DNA of 64,000 nucleotides from Methanoculleus caldifontis (GTDB lineage: Archaea > Halobacteriota > Methanomicrobia > Methanomicrobiales > Methanoculleaceae): the NCBI RefSeq assembly GCF_032842345.1, contig NZ_WBKO01000002.1, positions 454,208 through 518,207 of the forward strand, given 5' to 3'. Both the position numbers and the translations under genes were made by a program. Positions 40,942 to 50,356 of the stretch are shown here, piece after piece; within the stretch, counting starts at the first letter, position 1, and the number at the start of each line of letters is the position of its first letter. The notes below the pieces were generated by a model. That model did not search any database and was not told the DNA's origin. It worked only from the letters and a program-made list of their open reading frames with translations.

Positions 40942-42408
40942 TCACTCGAAGAGGCGGTAATTCGGTGCCTCGTCGGTGATCATGATATTGTGCGGGTGGC
41001 TCTCGCCGTACCCTGCAGCCGTGATCCGGAGGAATTTACCGTTCTTCTTCAGGTCAGGTATCGTCTTTGACCCGGTGTAGCCCATCGCGGACTTCAGGCC
41101 GCCGACGAGCTGGTAGATGACGTCCGAGACGTGGCCGACGTAGGGGGTGACTCCCTCGACGCCCTCCGGGACGAACTTGGTCCTCCCGATCTCCTTCTTC
41201 TGGAAGTAGCGGTCGCTCGACTCCCCACTGCTCATGACGCCGAGCGATCCCATCCCCCGGTACTGCTTGTAGCGCCGGCCTTTGATCGTCGTGACCCTTC
41301 CCGGCGCCTCGTCGGTCCCGGCAAAGAGGCTGCCTGCCATGATGCTGTCCGCACCTGCGGCGATCGCCTTCGCGATATCTCCCGAGTAGCGGATGCCGCC
41401 GTCCGCGATCACCGGCACGCCGACACCGTGCGCCACCTCGGCGACGTTTATTATCGCAGAGACCTGCGGCACACCCACACCCGCGACGATCCTCGTCGTG
41501 CAGATGGAGCCCGGCCCGATACCGACCTTCAGCCCGTCGACGGAGTCGATCAGAGTGGAAGCCGCCTGTTTCGTGGCGATGTTCCCGGCTACCACGTCGA
41601 CGGCGACGCTCGCCTTGATCTCCCTGACAGACTTGACGACGTTCATGTTATGACCGTGCGCGCAGTCCACCACCAGGGCATCGACACCCGCCTCGACGAG
41701 CATCATGGCCCGCTTGAAGTCGAAAGGCCCCACTGCGGCGGCGACCCGGAGTTTCCCGTTCGCATCCCGATTCGCGCGGGGATACTGCCGTTTCTCGAGG
41801 ATATCCCGCATCGTGATGATACCGACGAGGCGTCCCTGTGCATCCACAACCGGGAGGCGCTCGACCTTGTTCGCGTACATGGTCTCGAGCGCATCCTCGA
41901 CGGTGATCTCTTCGGAGGCCGTGATCAGTTTCCGGGTCATGTATTCAGTGATTCCTGCTCCACCCTTTTTAGGCAGAATCGCCCGGATATCCCTGCGACT
42001 GACGATCCCGATCACCCTGCCCTCCTCGACGATGGGCACGCCGCCGATACCGTACTGCCGCATGACCCGCTCCACGTCGGTGACCGTGGAATCGGGACCG
42101 ACCGCCACGACCTCGCGCTCGATCAGGTCCTCGGCCTGCTTGACGATCCTGACCTCGGCAACCTCGTGTTCGGGGGTCATGTTCCGGTGGATGACGCCGA
42201 TGCCGCCTTCACGGGCCATCGTTATCGCCATCACCGACTCGGTCACCGTATCCATGGCAGCGCTCACGAGAGGAATATTCAGGGGGATGTTCCGCGAGAA
42301 CCGCGACCTGACGTCGGCCTCGGCGGGCTCGACCCAGGATTCGGCGGGTTCAAGCAGCACATCGTCAAACGTAAATGTTGTCTCCATCTGCATCTTCTCG
42401 GTATACAT
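40942..42408 (-). CDS. guaB: IMP dehydrogenase
   Basis: 488 residues; oxidises IMP to XMP for GTP synthesis. TIM-barrel blocks: FTFDDVLLEPAES, SAAMDTVTESVMAI, DCAHGHNMNVV, KVGIGPGSICTTRIVAGVG (catalytic Cys) and ADGGIRYSGDIAKAIAAGADSIMAGSLFAGTDEAPG, then MSSGESSDRYFQ. Two CBS domains are inserted at about 90-205 (TVTDVERVMRQYGIGGVPIV, TVEDALETMYANKVERLPVV). GGTGA precedes the ATG. It starts three bases after the mfnB stop, so the two are one operon. Confidence 0.96.
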   Translation of the reverse strand: MYTEKMQMETTFTFDDVLLEPAESWVEPAEADVRSRFSRNIPLNIPLVSAAMDTVTESVMAITMAREGGIGVIHRNMTPEHEVAEVRIVKQAEDLIEREVVAVGPDSTVTDVERVMRQYGIGGVPIVEEGRVIGIVSRRDIRAILPKKGGAGITEYMTRKLITASEEITVEDALETMYANKVERLPVVDAQGRLVGIITMRDILEKRQYPRANRDANGKLRVAAAVGPFDFKRAMMLVEAGVDALVVDCAHGHNMNVVKSVREIKASVAVDVVAGNIATKQAASTLIDSVDGLKVGIGPGSICTTRIVAGVGVPQVSAIINVAEVAHGVGVPVIADGGIRYSGDIAKAIAAGADSIMAGSLFAGTDEAPGRVTTIKGRRYKQYRGMGSLGVMSSGESSDRYFQKKEIGRTKFVPEGVEGVTPYVGHVSDVIYQLVGGLKSAMGYTGSKTIPDLKKNGKFLRITAAGYGESHPHNIMITDEAPNYRLFE

Positions 42409-42411
42409 ACG

Positions 42412-43101
42412 TCACCTGAGCATCATCATTGCTTTCTCCACCAGTTCAGCCCGGACCCGGGTTGACCGGTCGCCTCCGCAGACCATCCCCCGGACGCCGA
42501 TGATCTCGGGATCGATGCGCTTTAAGGCATCGAGATCCTCGAACTTCAGCGAGCCCGCAAGGGCCGTCTGCAGCCCGAGTCGCCGGTTCTGTTCGGTGAA
42601 CCGGGTCAGGCTCTCCTCGTTCATGAAATCAAAGAGACTCTTCCCGTCTTTGATCCCGGTGTCGATCATGGCGAGATCGGCACCGGCTTCTGCGACCAGC
42701 GGACTGATAGCAAAGGGCGAGATCGTCCCCATCCTCTCGAAATCGGCATAGGCAGCGATGACGACGTGCTTTTCTGGAAAATCCTGTTTCACCGCCGTCG
42801 TCACGGCCTCGATGACGTCGCGGGCACGGTCTGCCCCGTCGAACATCAGCCCGACCTTGATGAAATCGGCACCCGCATGAGCGGCGCCATAGGCAGAAAG
42901 AGCTGCAGTTCCTGGCTTATACTCATTGTCCCCAATGGCAGCGCTGACAGGCTTGTTCCCGGCGATCTTCTTGATCTCCCGGATGACCCAGGGAAAATTC
43001 GCACCCAGCGACCCTTCTGAGGGTTTCTTTACGTCGATGATGTCAGCGGAAAGCGAGCTTCTTGCCTCCTCAATGCTGCTCGGACTGACGAGTAATTGCA
43101 T
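42412..43101 (-). CDS. mfnB: MfnB, (5-formylfuran-3-yl)methyl phosphate synthase
   Basis: 229 residues. Makes the furan precursor of methanofuran from two glyceraldehyde-3-phosphates. Conserved MQLLVSPSSIEEA start, ADIIDVKKPSEGSLGANFPWVI with the catalytic lysines, AAYADFERMGTISP, and LAMIDTGIKDGKSLFDF. Methanofuran carries the first C1 unit of methanogenesis. Divergent from the HisA-related gene with a 44-base spacer. Confidence 0.93.
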   Translation of the reverse strand: MQLLVSPSSIEEARSSLSADIIDVKKPSEGSLGANFPWVIREIKKIAGNKPVSAAIGDNEYKPGTAALSAYGAAHAGADFIKVGLMFDGADRARDVIEAVTTAVKQDFPEKHVVIAAYADFERMGTISPFAISPLVAEAGADLAMIDTGIKDGKSLFDFMNEESLTRFTEQNRRLGLQTALAGSLKFEDLDALKRIDPEIIGVRGMVCGGDRSTRVRAELVEKAMMMLR

Positions 43102-43145
43102 AGAAATTAATGATCCTTCACCCTAATAGTGATTGCGTTGAGGAC

Positions 43146-43829
43146 ATGGAACTGATTCTTGCAGTCGATCTGGCAGGAGGCCTCGTGGTGCATGGGAAGT
43201 CCGGGATGCGCGCCGGCTACCGGCCGCTCACCTGGGGGCTCTCCCCCTCGGCCGAACCGGAGGCGTATCTCGCCGCCTTAAGACCCCGGTTTCTCTACAT
43301 CGCGGACCTCGAGAGCATCCAGGGCAGAACGCCGCAGGACGACCTCGTCAGGCGTTGCGCCGCCATGGTCGAGCGGTGCTACCTCGACCGGGGCGTCCGG
43401 TCGCCCGCAGGGTGTGCCGCGGTCGCCGACGTGACGCCGGTCATCGGCACCGAGACGGGCGCAGCGGCGATCGAAGACCTCGCTGCCTACCGGGAGGGGT
43501 ATCTCAGCATCGATATCAAAGGGGGCCGGGTGCTCCCCTGGGGCATCCGGCCGGCGGAGATGCTGGCCCGGGCGTCAGAGTTCTCGTTTGAGGGGTGCAT
43601 CATCCTCAATATCGCTGCCGTAGGAACGGAGCAGGGCCTCGCCCGGGAGGACCTCGAGGAGATGCGGGCCTCCTACCCCGGGCGCCTCATCTACGGCGGC
43701 GGCGTCGCCGGAGTGGACGACATCCGCCTCCTCGAGGCCACCGGGTTCGACGGGGCGATCATCGCGACGGCCGTCCACCGGGGTACGGTCCCGCTCGAGT
43801 GGGTCAGGAGGGGACGCCCGTGCTGGTAA
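43146..43829 (+). CDS. HisA/HisF-related TIM-barrel protein (archaeal, non-histidine)
   Basis: 227 residues. Half-barrel repeats like HisA/HisF (LAVDLAGGLVVHGKSGMRAGY and SIDIKGGRVLPWG), a characteristic ending LIYGGGVAGVDDIRLLEATGFDGAIIATAVH. The archaeal hisAF-related subfamily has no known reaction; the catalytic aspartates of HisA are partly kept (D in AVDLAG, D in SIDIKGG). Start ATG 43146 with TTGAGGA. It is divergent from mfnB and overlaps tmk by 10 bases. Confidence 0.8.
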   Translation: MELILAVDLAGGLVVHGKSGMRAGYRPLTWGLSPSAEPEAYLAALRPRFLYIADLESIQGRTPQDDLVRRCAAMVERCYLDRGVRSPAGCAAVADVTPVIGTETGAAAIEDLAAYREGYLSIDIKGGRVLPWGIRPAEMLARASEFSFEGCIILNIAAVGTEQGLAREDLEEMRASYPGRLIYGGGVAGVDDIRLLEATGFDGAIIATAVHRGTVPLEWVRRGRPCW

Positions 43830-44437
43830 CGATAGAAGGGATCGACGGGAGCGGCAAGAGCACCCTCCTTGCCCGCCTCCGGGAACTGCTCGCCGATCTT
43901 GACCCGGTCTTCACCCGCGAGCCCGGCGCCACCTGGGTGGGCGAGTCGGTGCGGCGGGCGGTTGCGGAGCGGATGGACCCGATCACCGAGGCGCTCCTCT
44001 TCTGCGCCGACCATGCCGCCCATATCGATACGCTGATCCGGCCCGCGCTGGACGAAGGGAGGCTCGTCATCTCTGACCGCTACTCCGACTCGCGGTTCGC
44101 CTACCAGCCGGTCGTCCTCGACGGCATCCTCCCCGACCCGCTCCCCTGGCTCCGCGCGATCCACGACGGATGGTCGGTCAGGCCCGACCGGACGTTCCTC
44201 CTGGTCCTGCCGGTAGAAGATGCCGTATCAAGGCTCGACCCTAAAAAACAGAGAGAATACTTCGAGAATGCCGGCATCCTCGCGCGGGTGCAGGAAAATT
44301 ACCTGACTCTCGCGGCGGCCGACCCGACACGGTTCGTCGTCGTCGATGCCCTGCTCGAAAAAGAGGAAGTTGCAGGGTTTATCGCCGACGAGATCAGGAC
44401 TGGTGTCCGATCGTCACGATCACGTCCCCGAGCGTGA
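43820..44437 (+). CDS. tmk: Thymidylate kinase
   Basis: 205 residues from the GTG at 43820 (GGAGGGG upstream). P-loop [18 protein letters not shown]-type motif [11 protein letters not shown]; lid/dTMP region with [13 protein letters not shown]. dTMP to dTDP for DNA synthesis. The in-frame extension to 43595 is read-through of the upstream gene. The 3' end overlaps the convergent valS gene by 44 bases, ending in a basic tail RSSRSRPRA. Confidence 0.92.
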   Translation: MLVTIEGIDGSGKSTLLARLRELLADLDPVFTREPGATWVGESVRRAVAERMDPITEALLFCADHAAHIDTLIRPALDEGRLVISDRYSDSRFAYQPVVLDGILPDPLPWLRAIHDGWSVRPDRTFLLVLPVEDAVSRLDPKKQREYFENAGILARVQENYLTLAAADPTRFVVVDALLEKEEVAGFIADEIRTGVRSSRSRPRA

Positions 44438-46988
44438 GGACGTCCACTTCTTCTCCGGCAACCCGGTAGGCGACCTTCGGCGCGAAGGAGCCTGCCGGGA
44501 CCGGGATCTCTGCACCGTCGACCGTGACGGTAGCCGGCGGGTTCTTGAGCAGTTCCGGCGGGAGGGCCTGAACGGCCTCCATGAATCCACGGGCCTGTTT
44601 CCGTAACGAGGGGCCGATGATTGCCATGTTGAAGTCCACGCCGTCCACGACTTCCTCGAGCCGGGGCGTGCCGGCGGACCAGTGGGCATCGGCATTGAGC
44701 GCCCGCCCCGCATCGCCGGCATCGTCGACCGGCTCGGGCGCATAGATCGTCACGTGGCCGAGCGGCGCGTTCAGCGCCATGCCCTTATCGTGCTTGTAGC
44801 GCCGGAGTTCGGCGACGGTCTTCACCAGGAGGTCGCCGTGGCGCTTTGCCTCGTCGTCGGCATACGCGAACTCCGGCCAGGCCTCCGTGTGCACGCTCTT
44901 TCCGGTGAGGTTATGGTAGCACTCCTCGGCGAAGTGGGGGATGATCGGGGCGAGGAGGCGGCAGAGGACGTCCATGGTCGTTGCGAGGGCGCTGCATGCG
45001 CTTGCCCTGCTTGCGTCCTCGGCATAGAGGCGGCCCTTCGCTATCTCGATGTAGTCGTCGGCGAGGGTGTTCCAGGCAAACTCCCGGATCGCCCTGAGCG
45101 CCCGGTCGAACTGGTAACTCTCCATCGCGGCAGTGACCTCGGCGACGGTCTCGGAGAGCCGGACGAGCAGCCACCGGTCGGTGAGCTCCGTCACCGGCGC
45201 TGCTGCCCCCGCTCCGGACTCCAGGTGCCCCGTGACGAACCTGAAGATGTTCCAGAGCTTGGTCTGGAACCGGGACGCGGCGACGACGTCGTTCCAGTTG
45301 AACATGATGTCCGAGCCGGTCGCGGCACCCCCGGCACCCCACTGCCTGAGCGCGTCCGCACCGTGCTGCACGACGATCTCTTCAGGGGAGATGATGTTGT
45401 TCCGGCTCTTGCTCATCTTGAACCCGTCTATCCCGAGCACCATGCCGTTGACGAGTATCTCGTCCCATGGGTGGCCGCCGGCCAGGGCGTTCGCCCGCAG
45501 GATGGTGTAGAACGCCCAGGTCCGTATGATGTCGTGGCCCTGGGGGCGGATCTGCGCCGGGAAGAGCGGGGGCTTCGCATCGGACCCGTCCCACCCGGTG
45601 ACGTGGAGCACCGATATCGAGGAGTCCATCCAGGTGTCAAGAACGTCTTTCTCGCCGACGAACTCCGATGCGCCGCACTTCGGGCAGGGGGTTTTCGGCT
45701 TATCGACGGTCGGATCGATCGGGAGGTCTTCTGCGGCAGGGAGGACCATCTCGCCGCAGGCGGAACAGAACCAGACCGGGATCGGGGTCGCGAAGATCCG
45801 CTGCCGGGAGATGCACCAGTCCCACTCCATCGAGTTCGCCCAGTTCTCCATCCGGATGAACATATGCTCCGGCGTCCAGGAGATCTTCCTTGCCTGCTCG
45901 AGGATCTGGTCCTGGTGGACCTTCACGAACCACTGGCGCTCCGAGAGGATCTCGATCGGGGTCTTGCACCGCCAGCAGGTTCCCACCCGCTGTTCGAGTT
46001 CCTCCTGCCGCTTCAGGACCCCCGCCTTCTCCATATCGGCAAGGATCGCCTTCCTGCAGGCCTCCGAGGTCATCCCGGTATAGGGAGCAGCCGTCGCGGT
46101 CATGATGCCCTTCCGGTCGACGGCCTTCCGGAGTTCGAGACCGTGCTGCTTCCACCAGTAGACGTCCGTCTTGTCCCCGAACGTACAGATCATCACCGCG
46201 CCGCTGCCGAAGGCCGGGTCGACCACGGCGTCCTCGATGACCGGCACCTGGTGGCCGAAGATCGGGACCGTGAGCCTCTTACCTTTCTGCCCGCGGTAGC
46301 GCTCGTCTCCGGGATGGACCGCCACCGCAACGCAGGCAGCGAGGAGCTCGGGCCGGGTGGTGGCGATCTCGATGCCGTCGAAGTCGAAGTAGTTGAGTTT
46401 GGTCGTCCGGGGAGCGTAGTTGACCTCGGCGAACGCGATGGCCGTCTCGCACCGGGTGCAGAAGTTCACGGGATGCTCGCTCTGGTAGATGTCGCCGGCC
46501 TTGAGCATCTTCAGGAACGAAGCCTGGGTCTTCCGGTAGTACTCCGGGAGCATGGTGATGTATTCGTGGCTCCAGTCGGTCGAGAAGCCGAGCCGCCGCA
46601 TGGTCGTCCGCATCTTCTCGATGTTCCCGATCGTGAGGTCGCGGCACATCTCCCTGAACTTCTCCCGCGGCACATCGTTCTTGGTGATCCCGTAGGTCTC
46701 CTCGACCTTCACCTCGGTGGGGAGGCCGTGGCAGTCCCATCCCTGCGGGAACATGACGTTGTAACCGCGCATGCGCTTATACCGCGCGATGAAGTCGATA
46801 TAGCACCAGTTTAAGGCGTTGCCGATATGGAAGTTGCCGGTGGGGTAGGGCGGCGGCGTGTCGATGATGAACCGGGGTTTCTCCGAGTCGGGATTGAAAT
46901 AATTATCCTCATCCCGCCAGGTACTCTGCCAGCGCCTCTCCACTTCTTCGATATCGTAGTTTTTGGGTAGTTGATGTGACGGCGACAT
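44394..46988 (-). CDS. valS: Valyl-tRNA synthetase
   Basis: 864 residues, class I, archaeal type. HIGH motif [12 protein letters not shown] near the N-terminus, the editing (CP1) domain, two zinc-knuckle-like pairs (CTRCE, CWRCK, CSACG, CPKCG), DTWMDSSIS, and the KMSKS signature GFKMSKSRN; anticodon-binding helices follow from about residue 600. Distinguished from IleRS by [19 protein letters not shown] and the CP1 context. No upstream regulation apparent. Confidence 0.95.
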   Translation of the reverse strand: MSPSHQLPKNYDIEEVERRWQSTWRDEDNYFNPDSEKPRFIIDTPPPYPTGNFHIGNALNWCYIDFIARYKRMRGYNVMFPQGWDCHGLPTEVKVEETYGITKNDVPREKFREMCRDLTIGNIEKMRTTMRRLGFSTDWSHEYITMLPEYYRKTQASFLKMLKAGDIYQSEHPVNFCTRCETAIAFAEVNYAPRTTKLNYFDFDGIEIATTRPELLAACVAVAVHPGDERYRGQKGKRLTVPIFGHQVPVIEDAVVDPAFGSGAVMICTFGDKTDVYWWKQHGLELRKAVDRKGIMTATAAPYTGMTSEACRKAILADMEKAGVLKRQEELEQRVGTCWRCKTPIEILSERQWFVKVHQDQILEQARKISWTPEHMFIRMENWANSMEWDWCISRQRIFATPIPVWFCSACGEMVLPAAEDLPIDPTVDKPKTPCPKCGASEFVGEKDVLDTWMDSSISVLHVTGWDGSDAKPPLFPAQIRPQGHDIIRTWAFYTILRANALAGGHPWDEILVNGMVLGIDGFKMSKSRNNIISPEEIVVQHGADALRQWGAGGAATGSDIMFNWNDVVAASRFQTKLWNIFRFVTGHLESGAGAAAPVTELTDRWLLVRLSETVAEVTAAMESYQFDRALRAIREFAWNTLADDYIEIAKGRLYAEDASRASACSALATTMDVLCRLLAPIIPHFAEECYHNLTGKSVHTEAWPEFAYADDEAKRHGDLLVKTVAELRRYKHDKGMALNAPLGHVTIYAPEPVDDAGDAGRALNADAHWSAGTPRLEEVVDGVDFNMAIIGPSLRKQARGFMEAVQALPPELLKNPPATVTVDGAEIPVPAGSFAPKVAYRVAGEEVDVLTLGDVIVTIGHQS

Positions 46989-47184
46989 TTTCAGCGTACG
47001 ATCTCTCTCTTTCCACTGAAATATATTGTTCGACGGGGATTTCCGGCTGCCCGTTATACCGTGGCCTGCGTGGCGATCGCGGCTACGGCAGAGCGCCTGT
47101 GGGATGGTTTTCCGACAGACGCGGCGGAGAGGGGCGGCAATCCGATCCTAAAGGCTTTCTTCCTGCAGCGCCAATGGTCTATGA

Positions 47185-48381
47185 ATGGATAAGCCGCAGG
47201 GGTTGGTTCTGGCATCGGCGCTCACCCTCGCCTTGATAGCGCTCGCCCCCCTGCTCCAGCCGCCATGGCTGCTCACACTCCTCCTCATCCCGTTCTCGCT
47301 CGTCCTCTTCCTCATCCGGGACACGCGGTATGTATCGCTCTCGATCATCGCCCTCGCCGCGCTCTACGGGCTTGGATGGCTCTCGACCTTCGTCTTCACC
47401 TGCTCCCTCGGCATCGTGGTGATCGGCGAGGTCGCGTTCCGTCTGACGGGGGCAAGGCCGGTCTCGTACCTGTATCACCTGATCGCCGCCATCGGCGTCT
47501 CGCTCGCGGTGATGCTCTATCTCCAGTACACCGCGCCGCTCGTCGTCGTGATGGGCGTAGTCGTCGCGGTGCTGCTCCGGGCGGCCCTCAGGGGACGGGA
47601 CGATGCCCTGATGATCGAGGCGCTCGGGGTGGCGATGACCATGTTCCTCTTTGAGGAACTCAACTTCGAGGTCGACCTGACCATCCTCGCCGCTGCGGCC
47701 GCGATAGCCTTCGGGTTCGGCTACTCCTCCTACCGGCTCCGGGTGGCCGACGTCAGCGGCCTCTTCTCGGGCGCGATGATCGGCATCATCCTGATCGTCT
47801 TTGCGGACGTCCGGTGGTTCCTGATCATGCTCACCTTCTTCATCATCGGCGCCGGGGCCACCCGGTACCGTTACGGGGAGAAAGAGCAGCTCGGCGTCGC
47901 CCAGGAGCACGGCGGCGTGCGCGGCTACTTCAACGTCTTTGCAAACGGTCTGGTGGCGACCGCCGCTGCCGTCCTCTTCGGCGTCACCGGGCACCCGGCC
48001 TTCGTCGCGCTCTTCATGGGGAGCGTCGCCTCCGCCGCGGCCGATACCGCGGCAAGCGAGATCGGGGTCACGGGGAAGACCCCCTACCTGATCACGACGC
48101 TCCGGCCGGTGCCGCGGGGGACGAACGGCGGGGTGACTCTCCGGGGCGAGGCGGCCGCCATCGTCGCGTCCGTCCTCGTCGCCGCCGCCGCATGGGCGAT
48201 GGGCGTCGCCGACCCCTGGATGGTCGTCGTCACGATCATCGCCGGCTTCATCGGCACCAACGTCGACAGCCTGGTCGGCGCGACGCTCGAGAACAGCGGC
48301 AGGATAGGGAACTCCGGCACGAACCTCGCGGCCACGTTCTTCGGCGGGGTCGCGGGGATGGGGATCTATCTGCTGGCGTAA
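47185..48381 (+). CDS. DUF92-family polytopic membrane protein
   Basis: 398 residues with about ten helices. The C-terminal half carries the TMEM19/VTE5-like signature GSVASAAADTAASEIGVTGKTPYLITT and GTNVDSLVGATLEN. Related proteins act as lipid-alcohol kinases in plants (phytol), and in archaea a role with isoprenoid alcohols is only a guess. Start ATG 47185; the segment 46989-47184 is the divergent spacer to valS with an AAATATATTG tract. Confidence 0.8.
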   Translation: MDKPQGLVLASALTLALIALAPLLQPPWLLTLLLIPFSLVLFLIRDTRYVSLSIIALAALYGLGWLSTFVFTCSLGIVVIGEVAFRLTGARPVSYLYHLIAAIGVSLAVMLYLQYTAPLVVVMGVVVAVLLRAALRGRDDALMIEALGVAMTMFLFEELNFEVDLTILAAAAAIAFGFGYSSYRLRVADVSGLFSGAMIGIILIVFADVRWFLIMLTFFIIGAGATRYRYGEKEQLGVAQEHGGVRGYFNVFANGLVATAAAVLFGVTGHPAFVALFMGSVASAAADTAASEIGVTGKTPYLITTLRPVPRGTNGGVTLRGEAAAIVASVLVAAAAWAMGVADPWMVVVTIIAGFIGTNVDSLVGATLENSGRIGNSGTNLAATFFGGVAGMGIYLLA

Positions 48382-48544
48382 GGGGACGCTCTCATGGCTG
48401 GCGCCGCACTCGAAGGCAGCCCCATACTTTTATTAGCAGGGGTCCCGGCGGATGGTTCGCCGCACCCCGCGGTGATCGGGCTCGTTTTCTATCGGAGAAT
48501 CGTTTGAGGCTGGTTTACCTCTCAGACGATGTTCCGGGATTTTA

Positions 48545-48642
48545 TGCCCTCATTCGCGCATTTCGCGGCTTCGCGGCTTCGCGTGAGGCCTCTCTACTGC
48601 CGATACCGATAACTCACGCGAAGCCGCGAAGCCCGCGAAGGG
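48545..48642. repeat. CGAAG-rich palindromic repeat, copy D
   Basis: TTTCGCGGCTTCGCGGCTTCGCGTGAGG and, after about 30 bases, CTCACGCGAAGCCGCGAAGCCCGCGAAGG face each other. The whole 391-base gap (48382-48772) contains no gene; a TATA-like CATACTTTTATTAG is at about 48422-48435. Confidence 0.75.
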
Positions 48643-48733
48643 GACCAGATGGGTCTGAGCATCAGCAGGTTCAGGCGCGACCCCTCGAAGAAGGATTGAC
48701 TGTAGAAAGAGGAGAACACCCGAAACCGGGCGT

Positions 48734-48741
48734 AAAAAAAA
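48734..48741 (-). terminator. T-run terminator for the minus-strand gene at 48773
   Basis: Eight A residues on the plus strand (CGTAAAAAAAAGG) are a TTTTTTTT run beyond the stop of the DUF4013-like gene. Confidence 0.5.
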
Positions 48742-48772
48742 GGATGTAGTGCCTGGCCCGGAGCACCACATC

Positions 48773-49615
48773 TCAGTACTTATACCAGCGGCCCTTCTCG
48801 TCGTACTCGCCCTGCATCACGGGCGCGCCGCCGCCGCCGGAGGCATGGTTCTTGAAGAAACTCGCCTTGTAGGTGTAGAGGAAGGCCGAGTAGACGACGA
48901 TCACGACGGCATAGACGGCCGCGGTGATCCAGATCCCTTCCATCCCGATGAGGGCGAGGATATCCTCCGGCATAACCGTCTGGAGCTCTTCCTGACTCAT
49001 CAGGGTGAGCGGTTCGAGCCTTTCCACGAGCAGCGCGGTCCAGGCGAAGATGCCTACAAGCCCGATGACCGCGAGGACGGCGATGTTTGTGAGGTAGAAG
49101 ACGAGGACACCGCCGATGTTGTTCATGACGAACTCGATGCTCCGGCGGATCGACTCAAAGACGTTCGTCTCCTCAAAGACCGCCACGGTGTCGTAGAAGA
49201 ACGTGAAGAAGACGATCGAGAGGACCACCCCGAAGAGGAGCGGCACCATGCTTGCCGCGGCACCGGCTCCGAGGAACGCGAGCGGGACGGCGAGCAGGAT
49301 GGTCGTCAGGAGGACCGCGAAGGCTATGAGCAGCGCGGGCAGGAGGATCCGGAAGTAGTGGGTGCGGCCCGACCGGGCGAACTCCGCGAACGAGAAGTCC
49401 TCCGACCGGATCGTGCCGTAGACCCCCCCGGCCAGGAACGGCACCAAGAGGACCTGCAGGAACGCCAGCGGCTGCGTGTAGAATGCCCCACCGTAGGCGG
49501 GGACGACGATATCGAGGACGGCAAGGGCGCCCATGACGAGGCCGACCGACCAGAGGATGGGGTGCCGCCGGAGGAGCGCGGCGGCACCGGTGAGCGATTG
49601 GAGCGTCATGATCAC
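48773..49615 (-). CDS. DUF4013-like polytopic membrane protein
   Basis: 280 residues with about six hydrophobic helices. Contains LAVPLAFLGAGAAASMVP and a central block EETNVFESIRRSIEFVMNNIG typical of DUF4013/DUF7847 proteins of methanogens. A Gly-rich and Tyr-rich C-terminus (GGGGAPVMQGEYDEKGRWYKY). Its start overlaps the stop of the pyruvate-kinase-C gene by four bases. Function unknown. Confidence 0.7.
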   Translation of the reverse strand: MIMTLQSLTGAAALLRRHPILWSVGLVMGALAVLDIVVPAYGGAFYTQPLAFLQVLLVPFLAGGVYGTIRSEDFSFAEFARSGRTHYFRILLPALLIAFAVLLTTILLAVPLAFLGAGAAASMVPLLFGVVLSIVFFTFFYDTVAVFEETNVFESIRRSIEFVMNNIGGVLVFYLTNIAVLAVIGLVGIFAWTALLVERLEPLTLMSQEELQTVMPEDILALIGMEGIWITAAVYAVVIVVYSAFLYTYKASFFKNHASGGGGAPVMQGEYDEKGRWYKY

Positions 49616-50202
49616 CGGACTCTCGGCATTGCCACGATCTCGCGGACCTGGAGGTCAAAGAACGACGCGGTATGCGCCGGCCGGATGACGCAGACGGTGT
49701 CGGCGCCGGTTGCAGTGCCTCCCACCGCGATCACCTCTTCGTCGACGCCGACCGCACCCTGGTCCGCCGCGATGAGGACGCACTCCACCGCGACCTTCAG
49801 GCCTATCGCGACGATCCGCCGCAGCGCCTCAGCGATCGCCTCGGTCCGGGAACTCCCGCCGAGTCTCTGCGACCGGGAGATCGCCCGCTCAAGCCCGGAG
49901 AGCGCGTGCGTGCCGGTGACGATCGTCGCCCCCGCCTCGCGGAGGGTTGCGGCCGCCTCCGGCGAGAACTCCCACTCGCCGGGCCGCGTGAACCCGACGA
50001 CGTGGGTGACGACGACCAGTTTGAGGTCCGTCCCCTTCATGGCATCGAGGAACGCAAGCGCCGTCCGGCCGCCGGAACTCGCGACCACGATCTTCTCGAG
50101 GCCGAGCTCCTGCGCCCGCTCGACGGCGAACCGGGCGGCGTCGGAAGTGTTCTCGGCGCCCGGGGCATCGAAATAATAGGTCTTTCTGGCTACGAAGCCC
50201 AT
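49612..50202 (-). CDS. Stand-alone pyruvate-kinase alpha/beta (C) domain protein
   Basis: 196 residues forming only the C-terminal allosteric domain fold of pyruvate kinase: NTSDAARFAVERAQELGLEKIVVASSGGRTALAFLDAM and VDEEVIAVGGTATGADTVCVI. The catalytic barrel is absent. Single-domain proteins like this are common in archaea; the role is unknown. It shares an operon with a membrane protein. Confidence 0.8.
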   Translation of the reverse strand: MGFVARKTYYFDAPGAENTSDAARFAVERAQELGLEKIVVASSGGRTALAFLDAMKGTDLKLVVVTHVVGFTRPGEWEFSPEAAATLREAGATIVTGTHALSGLERAISRSQRLGGSSRTEAIAEALRRIVAIGLKVAVECVLIAADQGAVGVDEEVIAVGGTATGADTVCVIRPAHTASFFDLQVREIVAMPRVR

Positions 50203-50356
50203 GCAGTCATGTTGTTGTTGCTTCTAATTGAATCCCCCGTTCCGGCGGCGCCCGGCGATTTTAAAGAGGGGTGTGGCGGGCACCGGGGAAAGAAGGAGAT
50301 AAATGGTGAATGGCCCAAACACTACTCTCAACCGAACGATAACACGAGGAGTTCTC

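Noticed and set aside
44682-46814. Plus-strand open frame (710 codons) opposite valS
   Set aside because: No domain or SD. valS has both signature motifs on the other strand.
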